Shown in pieces: positions 19,144 through 27,218 of a DNA stretch of 64,000 nucleotides (positions within the stretch are counted from its first letter, which is position 1; every line of letters starts with the position of its first letter). This stretch comes from Pseudomonas sp. PDM15 (GTDB lineage Bacteria; Pseudomonadota; Gammaproteobacteria; Pseudomonadales; Pseudomonadaceae): positions 124,001 to 188,000 of the forward strand of contig NZ_JACVAA010000006.1 of assembly GCF_014851565.1 (NCBI RefSeq), given 5' to 3'. The translations under genes were made by a program, and so were the position numbers. A model generated the notes under the pieces. The model was given only the letters and a program-made list of their open reading frames with translations, did no database searches and was not told where the DNA came from.

Positions 19144-20196
19144 ATGGACGCCCCCGCCACACTCGCCAGCTCGGTCTCGGTCGCCTACCTACAGGGCCTG
19201 CTGGACTATCTCGCCCGCCAGGGCTTCGCCAGCGAAGTGCTGCTGGCCAAGGTGCAGCTGAGCCCGGCGATCCTCGCCCAGCGCGACCAGCGCATCGCCG
19301 TCAGCACCTACCTCGAACTGCTGGGCGAGGGCGTGCGCCTGACCGGTGATGCCAACCTTGGCCTGCACCTGGGCGAGGCCATGCGTCCCGGCTACTACGG
19401 CGTGCTCGGTTACCTGATCATGAGCTGCGCGACACTGGCGGACGCCCTGCATCGCCAGGCCCGTTACGCCGCGCTGGTGGGCAACCTGGGCCGTGTCGAC
19501 CTGGATGACGAGCCGCCGCGCGAGGGCCTGGAGCCGCAGGTGGCGCACGGCTGGCAACCATTGGTGCGCGAGCAGCAGCGCCAGCACAGCGAGGAGACCC
19601 TGGCCGGCTGGCTGACCTTCGGCCGCTGGATCACCGGGCTGCAGATTCCGCCGACCGAGGTGCGTTTTCAGCACCCGGCGCCGGCCGATACCTCGGAGCA
19701 CCAGCGCATCTTCGGTTGCCCGGTGCTGTTCGGCCAGGCCGACAATGCCCTGGTGTTCCCCAAGCGCCTGCTGAGCACGCCGCTGGGCCAGGCCGACGCT
19801 CAGTTGCGCCAGCTGCTGGATGCCCATGCCGATCGCCTGCTCGGCCAGCTCAACCTGGGCCACAGCGTGCTGGATCGTGCCCGTCGCGAGCTGGCCCGCC
19901 AGTTGCCGGAGGAGGGCGCCGACCTGGAACGCCTGGCGCAGAGCCTCGACCTCAGCCCCCGCACCCTGCAACGGCGCCTGCGCGAAGCGGGTCTATCGTT
20001 CAGTGGCCTGCTCGACGAGACGCGCCACCAACTGGTGCTGCACTACCTGCGCGACCCGGCGCTGGAGCTGGCGGAGATTGCCTTCCTGGTCGGCTTCAGC
20101 GAGGCCGGTTCGTTGGCCCGTGCCTTCCGCCGCTGGACCGGACAGAGCCCCGGCGCCTACCGGCAGAGCCTGATAGACTCGCCGCCCCAACCTTGA
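19144..20196 (+). CDS. AraC family transcriptional regulator
   Basis: The 350-residue protein has the long N-terminal ligand-type domain seen in OruR/ArgR-like AraC regulators (residues about 15-200) and a C-terminal pair of helix-turn-helices (LAQSLDLSPRTLQRRLREAG and IAFLVGFSEAGSLARAFRRW). The ATG at 19144 has GGAG five bases upstream; an ATG at 19120 would add eight residues. It lies between lptM (divergent) and cyaY (ten bases downstream, same strand). No target is obvious. Confidence 0.88.
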   Translation: MDAPATLASSVSVAYLQGLLDYLARQGFASEVLLAKVQLSPAILAQRDQRIAVSTYLELLGEGVRLTGDANLGLHLGEAMRPGYYGVLGYLIMSCATLADALHRQARYAALVGNLGRVDLDDEPPREGLEPQVAHGWQPLVREQQRQHSEETLAGWLTFGRWITGLQIPPTEVRFQHPAPADTSEHQRIFGCPVLFGQADNALVFPKRLLSTPLGQADAQLRQLLDAHADRLLGQLNLGHSVLDRARRELARQLPEEGADLERLAQSLDLSPRTLQRRLREAGLSFSGLLDETRHQLVLHYLRDPALELAEIAFLVGFSEAGSLARAFRRWTGQSPGAYRQSLIDSPPQP

Positions 20197-20206
20197 GGAC
20201 GCTGTT

Positions 20207-20539
20207 ATGAGTTTGAGCGAAGCCCGTTTCCACGATCTGGTCGATGCCGCCCAGCAGGCCGTGGAAGACATTTTCGACGACAGCGACCTGGATCTCGACC
20301 TGGAAAACTCCGCCGGTGTGCTGACCGTGCGTTTCGAGAACGGCACCCAGGTGATTCTCAGTCGTCAGGAGCCCTTGCGTCAGCTGTGGGTGGCGGCGCG
20401 CTCCGGTGGTTTCCACTTCGACTACGACGAGGCCCAGGCGCTGTGGATCTGCGACACTAGCGAGGAGCCGCTGGGCGAACTGCTGAACCGGGTGACCCGT
20501 GAGCAGGCCGGTGAAGACATCGAATTCGACGAGCTCTGA
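20207..20539 (+). CDS. cyaY: frataxin homologue CyaY
   Basis: CyaY (110 residues) is the bacterial frataxin that binds iron and tunes iron-sulphur cluster assembly on IscS/IscU. The acidic first helix (EDIFDDSDLDLDLEN) forms the iron-binding ridge, followed by the beta sheet with VLTVRFENGTQVILSRQEP and the conserved aromatic motif GGFHFDYD. Length is right for the family. It is downstream of an AraC gene and overlaps the next small gene. Confidence 0.95.
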   Translation: MSLSEARFHDLVDAAQQAVEDIFDDSDLDLDLENSAGVLTVRFENGTQVILSRQEPLRQLWVAARSGGFHFDYDEAQALWICDTSEEPLGELLNRVTREQAGEDIEFDEL

Positions 20540-20714
20540 GGTCGTCGACTCACCCTGCCGGCGCCAGTGCTGCCTGGACGACCAGGACGTGTGCCTGGGC
20601 TGCGGTCGCAGCCTGGCCGAGATACTCGAATGGGGCAAGGCCGACAATGGCCGGCGCCGGCAGATCTGCCAGGCTGCCCAACAGCGTCTGCGGCCGCCGC
20701 CGAGTTGGGATTAA
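20499..20714 (+). CDS. DUF1289 family Cys-rich protein
   Basis: The 71-residue protein has the DUF1289 pattern SPCRRQCCLDDQDVCLGCGR followed by a helix LAEILEW, with Cys residues spaced to bind a metal, probably zinc. Function is unknown. No start exists after the cyaY stop, so it must begin inside cyaY in another frame: I chose GTG 20499 (GGGTG just upstream), with GTG 20511 as a near-equal alternative. The overlap of about 40 bases suggests coupling to cyaY. Confidence 0.75.
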   Translation: MSRPVKTSNSTSSEVVDSPCRRQCCLDDQDVCLGCGRSLAEILEWGKADNGRRRQICQAAQQRLRPPPSWD

Positions 20715-20775
20715 CCAGGCGGTCTTGCTTCTTGCCGGGCTTGTGGTAGGGTCAGTCAAAGCTGACTAACCGATC

Positions 20776-20801
20776 AAAACCCCGCCTCAGGGCGGGGTTT
20801 T
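20776..20801 (+). terminator. intrinsic terminator ahead of rnk
   Basis: AAAACCCCGCC pairs with GGCGGGGTTTT around TCAG. It ends the cyaY-DUF1289 transcript, or, if rnk starts upstream of it near 20760, acts as an attenuator in the rnk leader. Only 33 bases separate it from the rnk start. Confidence 0.85.
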
Positions 20802-20834
20802 GCTTTATCTGGCCCAAGGAGCAAGACCCACGTC

Positions 20835-21242
20835 ATGAGCAGCACCCCCGCGATCATCATCACCCGTCTCGACCTGCAGCGCCTGGAGCGCCTGCTCGAC
20901 AGCCTGGAGGACTTCGGCCCGACCGCCAAGGCCCTGGAAACGGAGCTGGCGCGCGCCCAGGTGGTGGGCCACGACGAGGTGCCGGCCGGGGTGGTGACGA
21001 TGAACTCGCGGGTGCACTGCCGCGAGGAAGGCAGCGGCAAGGATTACCACCTGACCCTGGTGTTCCCCGAGGATGTCGGCGGCGAAGGCCGGGTGTCGAT
21101 CCTCGCCCCGGTGGGCTGCGCCCTGCTCGGCCTGTCCGTCGGCCAGCAGATCGACTGGCCGGGCCCGGCCGGCAAGCCGCTCAAGCTGACCCTGCTGGCC
21201 GTGGAATACCAGCCCGAGGCCGCTGGCGAATACCAACGCTAG
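20835..21242 (+). CDS. rnk: Rnk, nucleoside diphosphate kinase regulator (GreA-like)
   Basis: The 135-residue protein is an Rnk homologue. It has a short N-terminal coiled coil (residues about 8-45) and a GreA-C/FKBP-like domain (VVTMNSRVHC ... LVFPEDV ... ILAPVGCALLGLSVGQQIDW). Rnk binds RNA polymerase in the secondary channel region and in Pseudomonas can substitute for AlgQ in nucleotide and alginate control. The AAGGAG element lies unusually far (13 bases) from the ATG. Its stop codon overlaps that of a convergent gene. Confidence 0.93.
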   Translation: MSSTPAIIITRLDLQRLERLLDSLEDFGPTAKALETELARAQVVGHDEVPAGVVTMNSRVHCREEGSGKDYHLTLVFPEDVGGEGRVSILAPVGCALLGLSVGQQIDWPGPAGKPLKLTLLAVEYQPEAAGEYQR

Positions 21243-21469
21243 GCCAGCAGAAAGCGCGCGGACAGTCCCGCGCGCTCCCGGCAGGGCGGCGTATCGCTAC
21301 GGCGCTTGAGCTGCTCGTCCAGTTCCAGATTGCGCGCCATGTTGTGGTTGCACTCGATGGTGCGCGCCACACCACCGCCAGCCACCTTGCCGCTGCCGGC
21401 CAGCGCCGGAGCGTTGATCAGTGCCAGCAGCAGGGCGAGCAACAGGGCCTTGGGCGGGGTGAGCTGCAT
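21239..21469 (-). CDS. small secreted protein of unknown function
   Basis: The 76-residue product begins with a clear signal peptide (MQLTPPKALLLALLLALINAPALAG) cleaved near ALA-GS, leaving about 51 residues with two Cys, possibly a disulphide. I do not recognise a family. A GGGAGG ribosome site lies in the last codons of the upstream 61-residue gene, three bases before which it starts, so the two are coupled. The stop codon TAG shares the palindrome CTAG with the rnk stop. Confidence 0.65.
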   Translation of the reverse strand: MQLTPPKALLLALLLALINAPALAGSGKVAGGGVARTIECNHNMARNLELDEQLKRRSDTPPCRERAGLSARFLLA

Positions 21470-21472
21470 GTC

Positions 21473-21658
21473 CTAGCCTCCCACCCGGATAGCCCCGAGC
21501 AAAGCGTGCAGCGCGTCGGGCAGGCTGGCCCCGCTGGTCGGTGCCCGCTCGTCGCCCAGGCCGAGGACCAGGCTCAGCAGTACGCTGGCTGCGATGGCGA
21601 ACAGGCCGAAAGCGGCGAGGGCGCCGCTGTCCGCGTGCTGGCGCATGGGTCTGGGCAT
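21473..21658 (-). CDS. small single-span membrane protein of unknown function
   Basis: The 61-residue product has a basic N-terminus (MPRPMRQHADSG), one hydrophobic span (ALAAFGLFAIAASVLLSLVLGLG) and a short outer or periplasmic tail. GGGAG precedes the ATG at a good spacing. The last codons hold the ribosome site of the downstream 76-residue gene. In P. aeruginosa a small hypothetical gene occupies the same place between rnk and cyaA. Function unknown. Confidence 0.6.
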   Translation of the reverse strand: MPRPMRQHADSGALAAFGLFAIAASVLLSLVLGLGDERAPTSGASLPDALHALLGAIRVGG

Positions 21659-21843
21659 GTCGTTCTCCCGAGGGAATGCTGGAATGGCGCCAGATTCGCT
21701 CAGGGTGATTCGATTGAATAATGCTGCTTCTGCGTAGTAAGTATCAGCTGGATTGATTGTTGTTCCGAGGGTCGGGAACTCGCCCCGTGCGTGCCTGTCA
21801 CTGGACTAGAGTGTCTTAACCCACCGCCGGCAAGGAGGCCGCC

Positions 21844-22647
21844 ATGTCTAGCCTGCCCCTGTACTTCCCCCAAGGCTTTTCTTTGGACCGCGCGCTGCTT
21901 TGCGCGCAACTGGTCGACCAGGCCTACGCGCAGTACCACCAATGGCAGACCCAGGATCGTCCGCGCCGCCCCCAGGACTTCGTTTGGACCCCGCCGCAGC
22001 TGCCCGGCTGGCGTTTCTCCCAGCCGATCTGGAGCATTCTCAGCGACCTGCACTTCATCAACGAGTCCGAGCCCTTCGGCTTCGCCGCGGCCAACGACCA
22101 GGGCGAGACCTACCTGGTGCTGCGAGGTACCGATTCGGTGCAGGACTGGCTCGACGATCTGGATGTGGAGCAGGCCGCATGGCCCTGGCAGGACGGCGGC
22201 CAGGGCCATGTGCATGCCGGTTTTCTCAAGCTCTACGGTTCCCTGCGCGACCTGGCCCTGGCGGCGCTGGACAGCCTGCAGCCGACCGGCCCTCTATGGG
22301 TCTGCGGACACAGCCTGGGTTGCGCGCTGAGCAGCATGGCGGTGCTCGACCTGCACGAGCGCTGGCCGGACCAGGCCCTGCAGCACTACAACTTCGCCAG
22401 CCCGCGCCTGGCCGCGCCGGACTTCGCCGCCAGCTACAACGCGCTGGGCATCACCACCTTCCGCGTGGTCAACGACAGTGACCTGGTGCCGGAAATCCCG
22501 CCGGCGGTGACCGACACCCTGCTGTACCAGCACCTGGGCCTGGCGGTGGCCTTCACCGCCAGCTACGCCAGCGTGGCAGCCAACCACAGCCTGGAAGGCT
22601 CGTACCTCTACGCCCTGGAACATCCCCAGGCGCCGATGAACGGCTGA
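21844..22647 (+). CDS. lipase class 3 family protein
   Basis: This 267-residue alpha/beta hydrolase has the lipase_3 (PF01764-type) layout: the oxyanion segment LVLRGTDSVQDWLDDL, nucleophile Ser157 in CGHSLGCAL, Asp213 in NDSDLVPEIP and a likely His248 in AANHSLEGSY. There is no signal peptide, so it is either cytosolic or exported by a non-Sec route. It stands alone on the plus strand and converges with the cyaA-linked gene, ten bases apart. Substrate unknown. Confidence 0.85.
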   Translation: MSSLPLYFPQGFSLDRALLCAQLVDQAYAQYHQWQTQDRPRRPQDFVWTPPQLPGWRFSQPIWSILSDLHFINESEPFGFAAANDQGETYLVLRGTDSVQDWLDDLDVEQAAWPWQDGGQGHVHAGFLKLYGSLRDLALAALDSLQPTGPLWVCGHSLGCALSSMAVLDLHERWPDQALQHYNFASPRLAAPDFAASYNALGITTFRVVNDSDLVPEIPPAVTDTLLYQHLGLAVAFTASYASVAANHSLEGSYLYALEHPQAPMNG

Positions 22648-22657
22648 GCCGGGCGGC

Positions 22658-23338
22658 TCAGTCGCCGCCCCCGCCACATCCTCCACCGCAACCACCGCCG
22701 TCGGAGCCGCTATCGCCGCTGCTGTCGTTGTTCGACCCCGAGCCACCGGAGCAACCCGAACCACAGCCGATATGGCTGGCGCAGTAGGCATCGCCATTGC
22801 GGTAGCTGCCCGGGTGGGCGCCGCAATCCAGGCTGTAGCGAAAGCCGTCGGCGATGCCCAATTCTGCGTCCAGGGCGAACAGCAGTGGCAGGCGCGCCGG
22901 CAGTTGCGGGTCGATGCCCTCGCGGCTGCAGGCCAGGCGCCAGGCGCGGCGGATGCCTTCGCTGGCGGCGTTCGGGTTGGGCATGACGTCATGCGGGGTA
23001 TGGTGCAGGAAGCGCCCGAGGCCCTGGCGGCAGAACTGGCGGTACTGGCGGGTATAGAGGATGAATTCGTGCCAGGCCATGTCCACCGCCTGCGAGGGCA
23101 TGGCCACCATGCGCTGATCGGCCAGGCGACACAGCTGGAAGTATTCGCGCAGGCCACGCAGCACCTGGCCGGTCTGGGTGGGCGTGAGCTGCGGGTAGTG
23201 CTTGGTCAGCCTGCTGCGCAGCTGCTCGGGGAACTCGAAGCCGGCGATGAACTGCTCGCGCAGCACGCGCTGGCGATGCCGGCGCCAGCGGAACAGGCCG
23301 AAGGCGGTGGCGCCAATGATTGCGCTGGTGAGGAGCAT
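22658..23338 (-). CDS. glycine-rich domain (GRDP-like) protein with Cys/Gly-rich tail
   Basis: This 226-residue protein has a hydrophobic N-terminal anchor (MLLTSAIIGATAFGLF) followed by a basic stretch. The middle matches the GRDP-like family, with MAWHEFILYTRQYRQFC and GRFLHHTPHD. The last 35 residues are Gly, Ser, Asp and Cys only, ending GGGCGGGCGGGGD. The gene follows cyaA by 16 bases on the same strand and has its own AAGGA site, so the two are likely cotranscribed. The function is unknown; the tail could bind metal or be cross-linked. Confidence 0.8.
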   Translation of the reverse strand: MLLTSAIIGATAFGLFRWRRHRQRVLREQFIAGFEFPEQLRSRLTKHYPQLTPTQTGQVLRGLREYFQLCRLADQRMVAMPSQAVDMAWHEFILYTRQYRQFCRQGLGRFLHHTPHDVMPNPNAASEGIRRAWRLACSREGIDPQLPARLPLLFALDAELGIADGFRYSLDCGAHPGSYRNGDAYCASHIGCGSGCSGGSGSNNDSSGDSGSDGGGCGGGCGGGGD

Positions 23339-23354
23339 GGGGCGTCCTTGTCGG

Positions 23355-26219
23355 TCAGGCGTTTTGCAGGGCGCTGTTGAGCGCGGCTTCCAGCTCGGCC
23401 TTATAGCGCAGGTAGTGGATGGTCTGCGCCTGGCCGTCGCCGAGAATGCGCGATAGATCAAGGTCGGTGATGTAGCAGGGGTAGCGCTCGGCACCGCGAC
23501 GCTGGGCCAGGATGTGCCGGGCCACGGCACCGAATAGCTCGGCGCCGTACTCCAGCTCGGAGAATTCGCGGTGGTTGCAGTACAGGGTGACGTGCACGCG
23601 GCCGTGCTCGGCCGGCTCGACGATGGCCTGCACATCGTAGAACGAGTGGGCGACCTGGGCCTGCGGCGGGGCGCGGCGCTCCAGGTGACGGGCGCGGTGG
23701 GGCGGCGCCGGCAGCACCTCGTAGTAGAGGATGTCCAGCGCCGCCGGTGGTTGCGGGCTGTCCAGCGGCAGCAGGGCGTTGCGCCGGTACAGCACTGACT
23801 GCAGGAAGCGCTGCAGCGGGGTCAGCAGGCTCTGCTCGTCGCGGAACGGCAGGCGCTGGCGCCACAGCGCGTTGTATTCGTCCAGCACCGAGAGCTCGGC
23901 CTGGTCGCCGTCGACCCGATAGAACACCTGGATGCACTGGGGGCGGCCCAGGGGCAGGACCAGCGCCAGCTCCTCGCCTTCCAGGGCGTAGCGGTCCAGG
24001 TGCAGCGGGCTGTAGGCCGATTGTTCCTCGCCCAGGTGCTCGATCAGGCTCGGCAGGTCGGCCAGGGCGGCGTGGCTGACCTGGCCGGGCAGCAGCTCCA
24101 GCACGTGGTAGTGCTGCTGCACCTGCAGCAGGTAGCGACTGCCCGAGCCGCCGGTGAGGCTGGCGAGGGCATCGCGGAACAGCTCCTCGACGCGCTGGGC
24201 GATGGCCTGGGCGCGGTTGCGGCAGAAGCAGCGCACCTTGAGGCTGGGGCGGCGACCGCTGGCGGGCAGGGCGTTGAGGTAGTCGCGCAGGCAGTCGAGC
24301 AGGGCGTGGGGGCCGTCGTAGCGGCTGACCATCAGCTCGTTCCAGCTGTTCAGGCTGACCTGGTCGAGGGTCAGCACCAGGTTCTCGCGCACGCCGGAGT
24401 AGCCCAGCGAGTCGGTGCGCCCGGTGGTCAGGTGCACGTTGAGCTGGCTGTGGGCTTTGAGCGGGTCGATGCCGACGTTGACCAGCAACAGTACCTCGGC
24501 CGGCTCGGCGGCGAGCAGCAGGGAATCCTCGTTCACCGCCGGCAGCGGCAGCGGCACGCTCTGCTGCAGGCTGCTCAGCAGACTGGACAGCTCGAACTCG
24601 CCGAGGTCGCTGCTGCCGGGGTGTAGCGACAGGCGCGTGCTGCTGTCGATCACTCCGTTGCGGTGGCACCAGGCGAGCAGCTCGATCAGCTGGCGGGCGC
24701 GCTTGAGCGGGGCGAAGTCCGGCCATTCCTGGCCGTTCAGGCTGCCTGGGTAGAGCGCCCACTGGGTCTCGCCGTCGGCTTCCTGGCTGGGGCTCTGCAC
24801 CAGGGTCAGGGTGTCCTCGGCCAGGTCCGGGGCGATGCCGGGGTTGATGAACTCGATCTTGCCGGCCTTGCGCTCGAAGGCGGCGTACAGACGCCGGCCG
24901 AGCACGCCGAGGTCGCGGCTGTTGAGCGGCATGGCGGCCTGCTCGCTGCGGGCGAACTGCGAGAGGAAGCGGTAGCTGTAGGTCAGCTCGTTGACCAGCG
25001 CGCGGCGCTCGGCGCTGACCTGGCGCACCTTCCACTGGCTGCGGCTGTCGAGATTGGCCAGCTCGCGCTGGCTCCAGTGCCACTCACCGGTGAGGCGCTC
25101 GAACAGCAGGCGCTGCCAGCTCTTGGCGCGCTGGCGCGGCGGCACGCTGAGCTTCTTGCCGACCTTGAGGTACAGGCAGCGGCGGATCAGCTCCAGGCGC
25201 TCCAGTTCGCCGCGCTCGGTGAGGTATTCCTCCAGGCGGCGGTACACCACAATGTAGGGGTCCAGCTCGTCCAGCTCCAGGCGGTTGGCGTACACCGCCT
25301 GCTTGAAGCGCAGGCTCAGGCATTCCACCCGCGGGTGCTCGCTGGCGTAGACCTCGGTGAGCAGCAGCTTGAGCACCGACTTGTAGGGCGAGTCGATGCC
25401 CTTGAACAGCTGCCACATGCCGGCGCCGATGAACTCGCCCGGTGGGATGCGCGCCAGGTTGCCCAGGTCGAGCACCTCTTCGGCACGCACGAAACGCTTG
25501 CTCAGCAGCGCATGGGTGTAGCCGCGGTAGTTGGCCTCTTCGTACACCGGCACCAGCCACCACAGCGGGGTGCGCCCGCCGAGCCAGATGGCGGTGCGGT
25601 AGAACTCGTCGAGCAGCAGGTAGTGCTGGGTAGTACCGCAGTCGTCGGAGGTCAGTTGCGCCTCACGGTCGCCGACGGTGAAGCGCGCCGGGTCGATCAG
25701 GAAGCAGTGCACCTCGGCACCCTGGGTGGCGGCCCAGGCTTCCAGCAGGGTGCATTTACGCTGCAGTTCGGCGAGTGCGCGGGGGTCCATCGCCGGGTCG
25801 TGGCACACCCACAGGTCCATGTCGCTCTGCTCGGCTTGAGCCACCGTGCCCAGGCTGCCCATCAGGAACAGGCCGTGGATCGGCGCGGGCCGCTTGCCGG
25901 CCAGGGGGCTGCTGCGGCGGGGCTTGTAGGTAAAGGAGCGGGTCAGGCGCTGGGCCTCGGCGAGGATCTCCTCGCTCGGCTCGAAGCCAGACAACCCGGC
26001 CGGGGTAGCGGCCGAGACATAGCCTGGCAGCAGCGGATGGTTCACATGGAACAGCAGCGGCAGCAGCTTGAGCACCAGTTGCTGGCGCGTCGACAGCGCC
26101 TGCATGGCGCGGCCCAGGCGGCCGGCGTTGATCTTCAGGAAACGCGCGCGCAGCTGCGCCAGGACCTTGCGGTCGATGCCTTCGTTGATATCCGGACGGA
26201 TTTCCTGGGTGCGCGTCAT
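23355..26219 (-). CDS. cyaA: class I adenylate cyclase CyaA
   Basis: The 954-residue protein is an enterobacterial-type (class I) adenylate cyclase making cAMP for Vfr/CRP. The nucleotidyltransferase centre lies at residues 121-140 with GSLGTVAQ and SDMDLWVC (Asp133, Asp135 as metal ligands). The C-terminal half is the regulatory domain. Length matches P. aeruginosa CyaA. The start MTRTQEIRPDINEGIDRK is the family beginning. Upstream lie a GC hairpin (26330-26351) and a MITE-like repeat. Confidence 0.96.
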   Translation of the reverse strand: MTRTQEIRPDINEGIDRKVLAQLRARFLKINAGRLGRAMQALSTRQQLVLKLLPLLFHVNHPLLPGYVSAATPAGLSGFEPSEEILAEAQRLTRSFTYKPRRSSPLAGKRPAPIHGLFLMGSLGTVAQAEQSDMDLWVCHDPAMDPRALAELQRKCTLLEAWAATQGAEVHCFLIDPARFTVGDREAQLTSDDCGTTQHYLLLDEFYRTAIWLGGRTPLWWLVPVYEEANYRGYTHALLSKRFVRAEEVLDLGNLARIPPGEFIGAGMWQLFKGIDSPYKSVLKLLLTEVYASEHPRVECLSLRFKQAVYANRLELDELDPYIVVYRRLEEYLTERGELERLELIRRCLYLKVGKKLSVPPRQRAKSWQRLLFERLTGEWHWSQRELANLDSRSQWKVRQVSAERRALVNELTYSYRFLSQFARSEQAAMPLNSRDLGVLGRRLYAAFERKAGKIEFINPGIAPDLAEDTLTLVQSPSQEADGETQWALYPGSLNGQEWPDFAPLKRARQLIELLAWCHRNGVIDSSTRLSLHPGSSDLGEFELSSLLSSLQQSVPLPLPAVNEDSLLLAAEPAEVLLLVNVGIDPLKAHSQLNVHLTTGRTDSLGYSGVRENLVLTLDQVSLNSWNELMVSRYDGPHALLDCLRDYLNALPASGRRPSLKVRCFCRNRAQAIAQRVEELFRDALASLTGGSGSRYLLQVQQHYHVLELLPGQVSHAALADLPSLIEHLGEEQSAYSPLHLDRYALEGEELALVLPLGRPQCIQVFYRVDGDQAELSVLDEYNALWRQRLPFRDEQSLLTPLQRFLQSVLYRRNALLPLDSPQPPAALDILYYEVLPAPPHRARHLERRAPPQAQVAHSFYDVQAIVEPAEHGRVHVTLYCNHREFSELEYGAELFGAVARHILAQRRGAERYPCYITDLDLSRILGDGQAQTIHYLRYKAELEAALNSALQNA

Positions 26220-26362
26220 GTACTGCTCGAAAGCGATGGTGGCAGCAAGACTACCAGCGCCGAGCGGCGCCTGGCAGCCATTCCTGCCCAGTGTATCGGC
26301 GGCTCCCGGCCACGACTGTAGGGAGAAATCCGGGGGTCGCGCCGCCCCCGGTCGCGGAGCAT

Positions 26363-26490
26363 CTGTTTACGATCTTTTGAGCTGAGCCGGGCAAGGCGCA
26401 ACGACCAGCGGGAGTAACAGCCGCAGGCTGGCCCGAAGGGTGAGCCCCATTTCAACGCAGCATGGCCGACGATCAAGAGATCGTAGGCAG
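26363..26490. repeat. MITE-like 128-bp element with 20-bp inverted ends
   Basis: The left end CTGTTTACGATCTTTTGAGC and the reverse complement of the right end agree at 16 of 20 positions. The core holds a conserved-looking GC-rich stretch without an ORF. The right end plus its flank (GATCGTAGGCAGGTTCT) recurs with two changes at 56624-56640. It fills most of the gap between cyaA and a TIGR02647 gene. No transposase is present. Confidence 0.6.
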
Positions 26491-26494
26491 GTTC

Positions 26495-26737
26495 TCAGGC
26501 TGGTTGCGGGCAGAGGATGGTCAGCAGCGCCTGTGCATGCTCGGCGGCATCCAGCCCCAGGCTGGTCAGGTAGCCGCCGTCGGCCTGGGTCACCAGGCCC
26601 TTCTCGTGCAGCCGGGTGATGGCCATCTGGGCGCGGTTGGAGGCGTTGTTGTGCACCTTGAGCCCTTCCTGGTGGTTGTCCAGGTTGTACAGGGCGAGGA
26701 TTTCCAGTTCGGCAATCAGTTCGGGGGTGTAGGCCAT
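26495..26737 (-). CDS. TIGR02647 family DNA-binding-like protein
   Basis: This 80-residue protein matches the Pseudomonas TIGR02647 family: MAYTPELIAELEILALYNLD, a basic helix-turn-helix-like middle (ASNRAQMAITRLHEKGLVTQ) and the C-terminus GLDAAEHAQALLTIL. The fold looks like a small winged helix, but no target is known. The start at 26737 has GGAGTCGCC directly upstream of ATG, as do two other genes in the window. A longer frame upstream lacks conservation. Confidence 0.85.
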   Translation of the reverse strand: MAYTPELIAELEILALYNLDNHQEGLKVHNNASNRAQMAITRLHEKGLVTQADGGYLTSLGLDAAEHAQALLTILCPQPA

Positions 26738-26812
26738 GGCGACTCCGGCTTGTTGTTGTCGTGGGCCGCGCGATGGCGCGGCGGGAATCATTCGGCTCAG
26801 TGTAGTCCGGGA

Positions 26813-27088
26813 TCAGCCCTGCTCGGGAAGATCCGGCAGGGCGCGCAGGGCCTGCTCGTACCAGGCGCCGTCGAAGGGGCGGTCGTCGCGCAGCATGGCG
26901 TCGATCTCGTGGGCCAGCACCAGGGCCATCAGCTCGAGGATCTCCTCGCGCGGGTAACCCACCAGGGTCAGCTTGTTGTAGACCGCCTTGGCCGCCGGCG
27001 GATTGTCCGCTTCCAGCTGGTTCTCGATGGCCTGGATCAGGGTCTGTTCGGCGAAGGCTTCTTCGTCGTTGTCGTCGTGCTCGCTCAT
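26813..27088 (-). CDS. conserved hypothetical protein, small and acidic
   Basis: The 91-residue protein is acidic and helical (MSEHDDNDEEAFAEQTLIQA; YPREEILELMALVLAHEID). It is known to me only as a conserved hypothetical of pseudomonads found next to the TIGR02647 gene. No signal peptide or membrane span. GAGGAG with a five-base spacer precedes the ATG at 27088. It may be cotranscribed with the TIGR02647 gene 75 bases downstream. Confidence 0.75.
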   Translation of the reverse strand: MSEHDDNDEEAFAEQTLIQAIENQLEADNPPAAKAVYNKLTLVGYPREEILELMALVLAHEIDAMLRDDRPFDGAWYEQALRALPDLPEQG

Positions 27089-27218
27089 GGCGACTCCTCG
27101 GTTGCTGATCCGCAGTGTGCCACGGCCTGCCCGTTGCTGTGCCATTCAGCCGTCTGATGAAGCTTCCCCTGGCGTTGCGGCCGGCTATAACTGGGTTTTG
27201 CCTGCCTGGAAGCGACCC

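Noticed and set aside
24663..26321. 552-codon frame antisense to cyaA
   Set aside because: No ribosome site and no recognisable domain; cyaA covers the region with conserved motifs.
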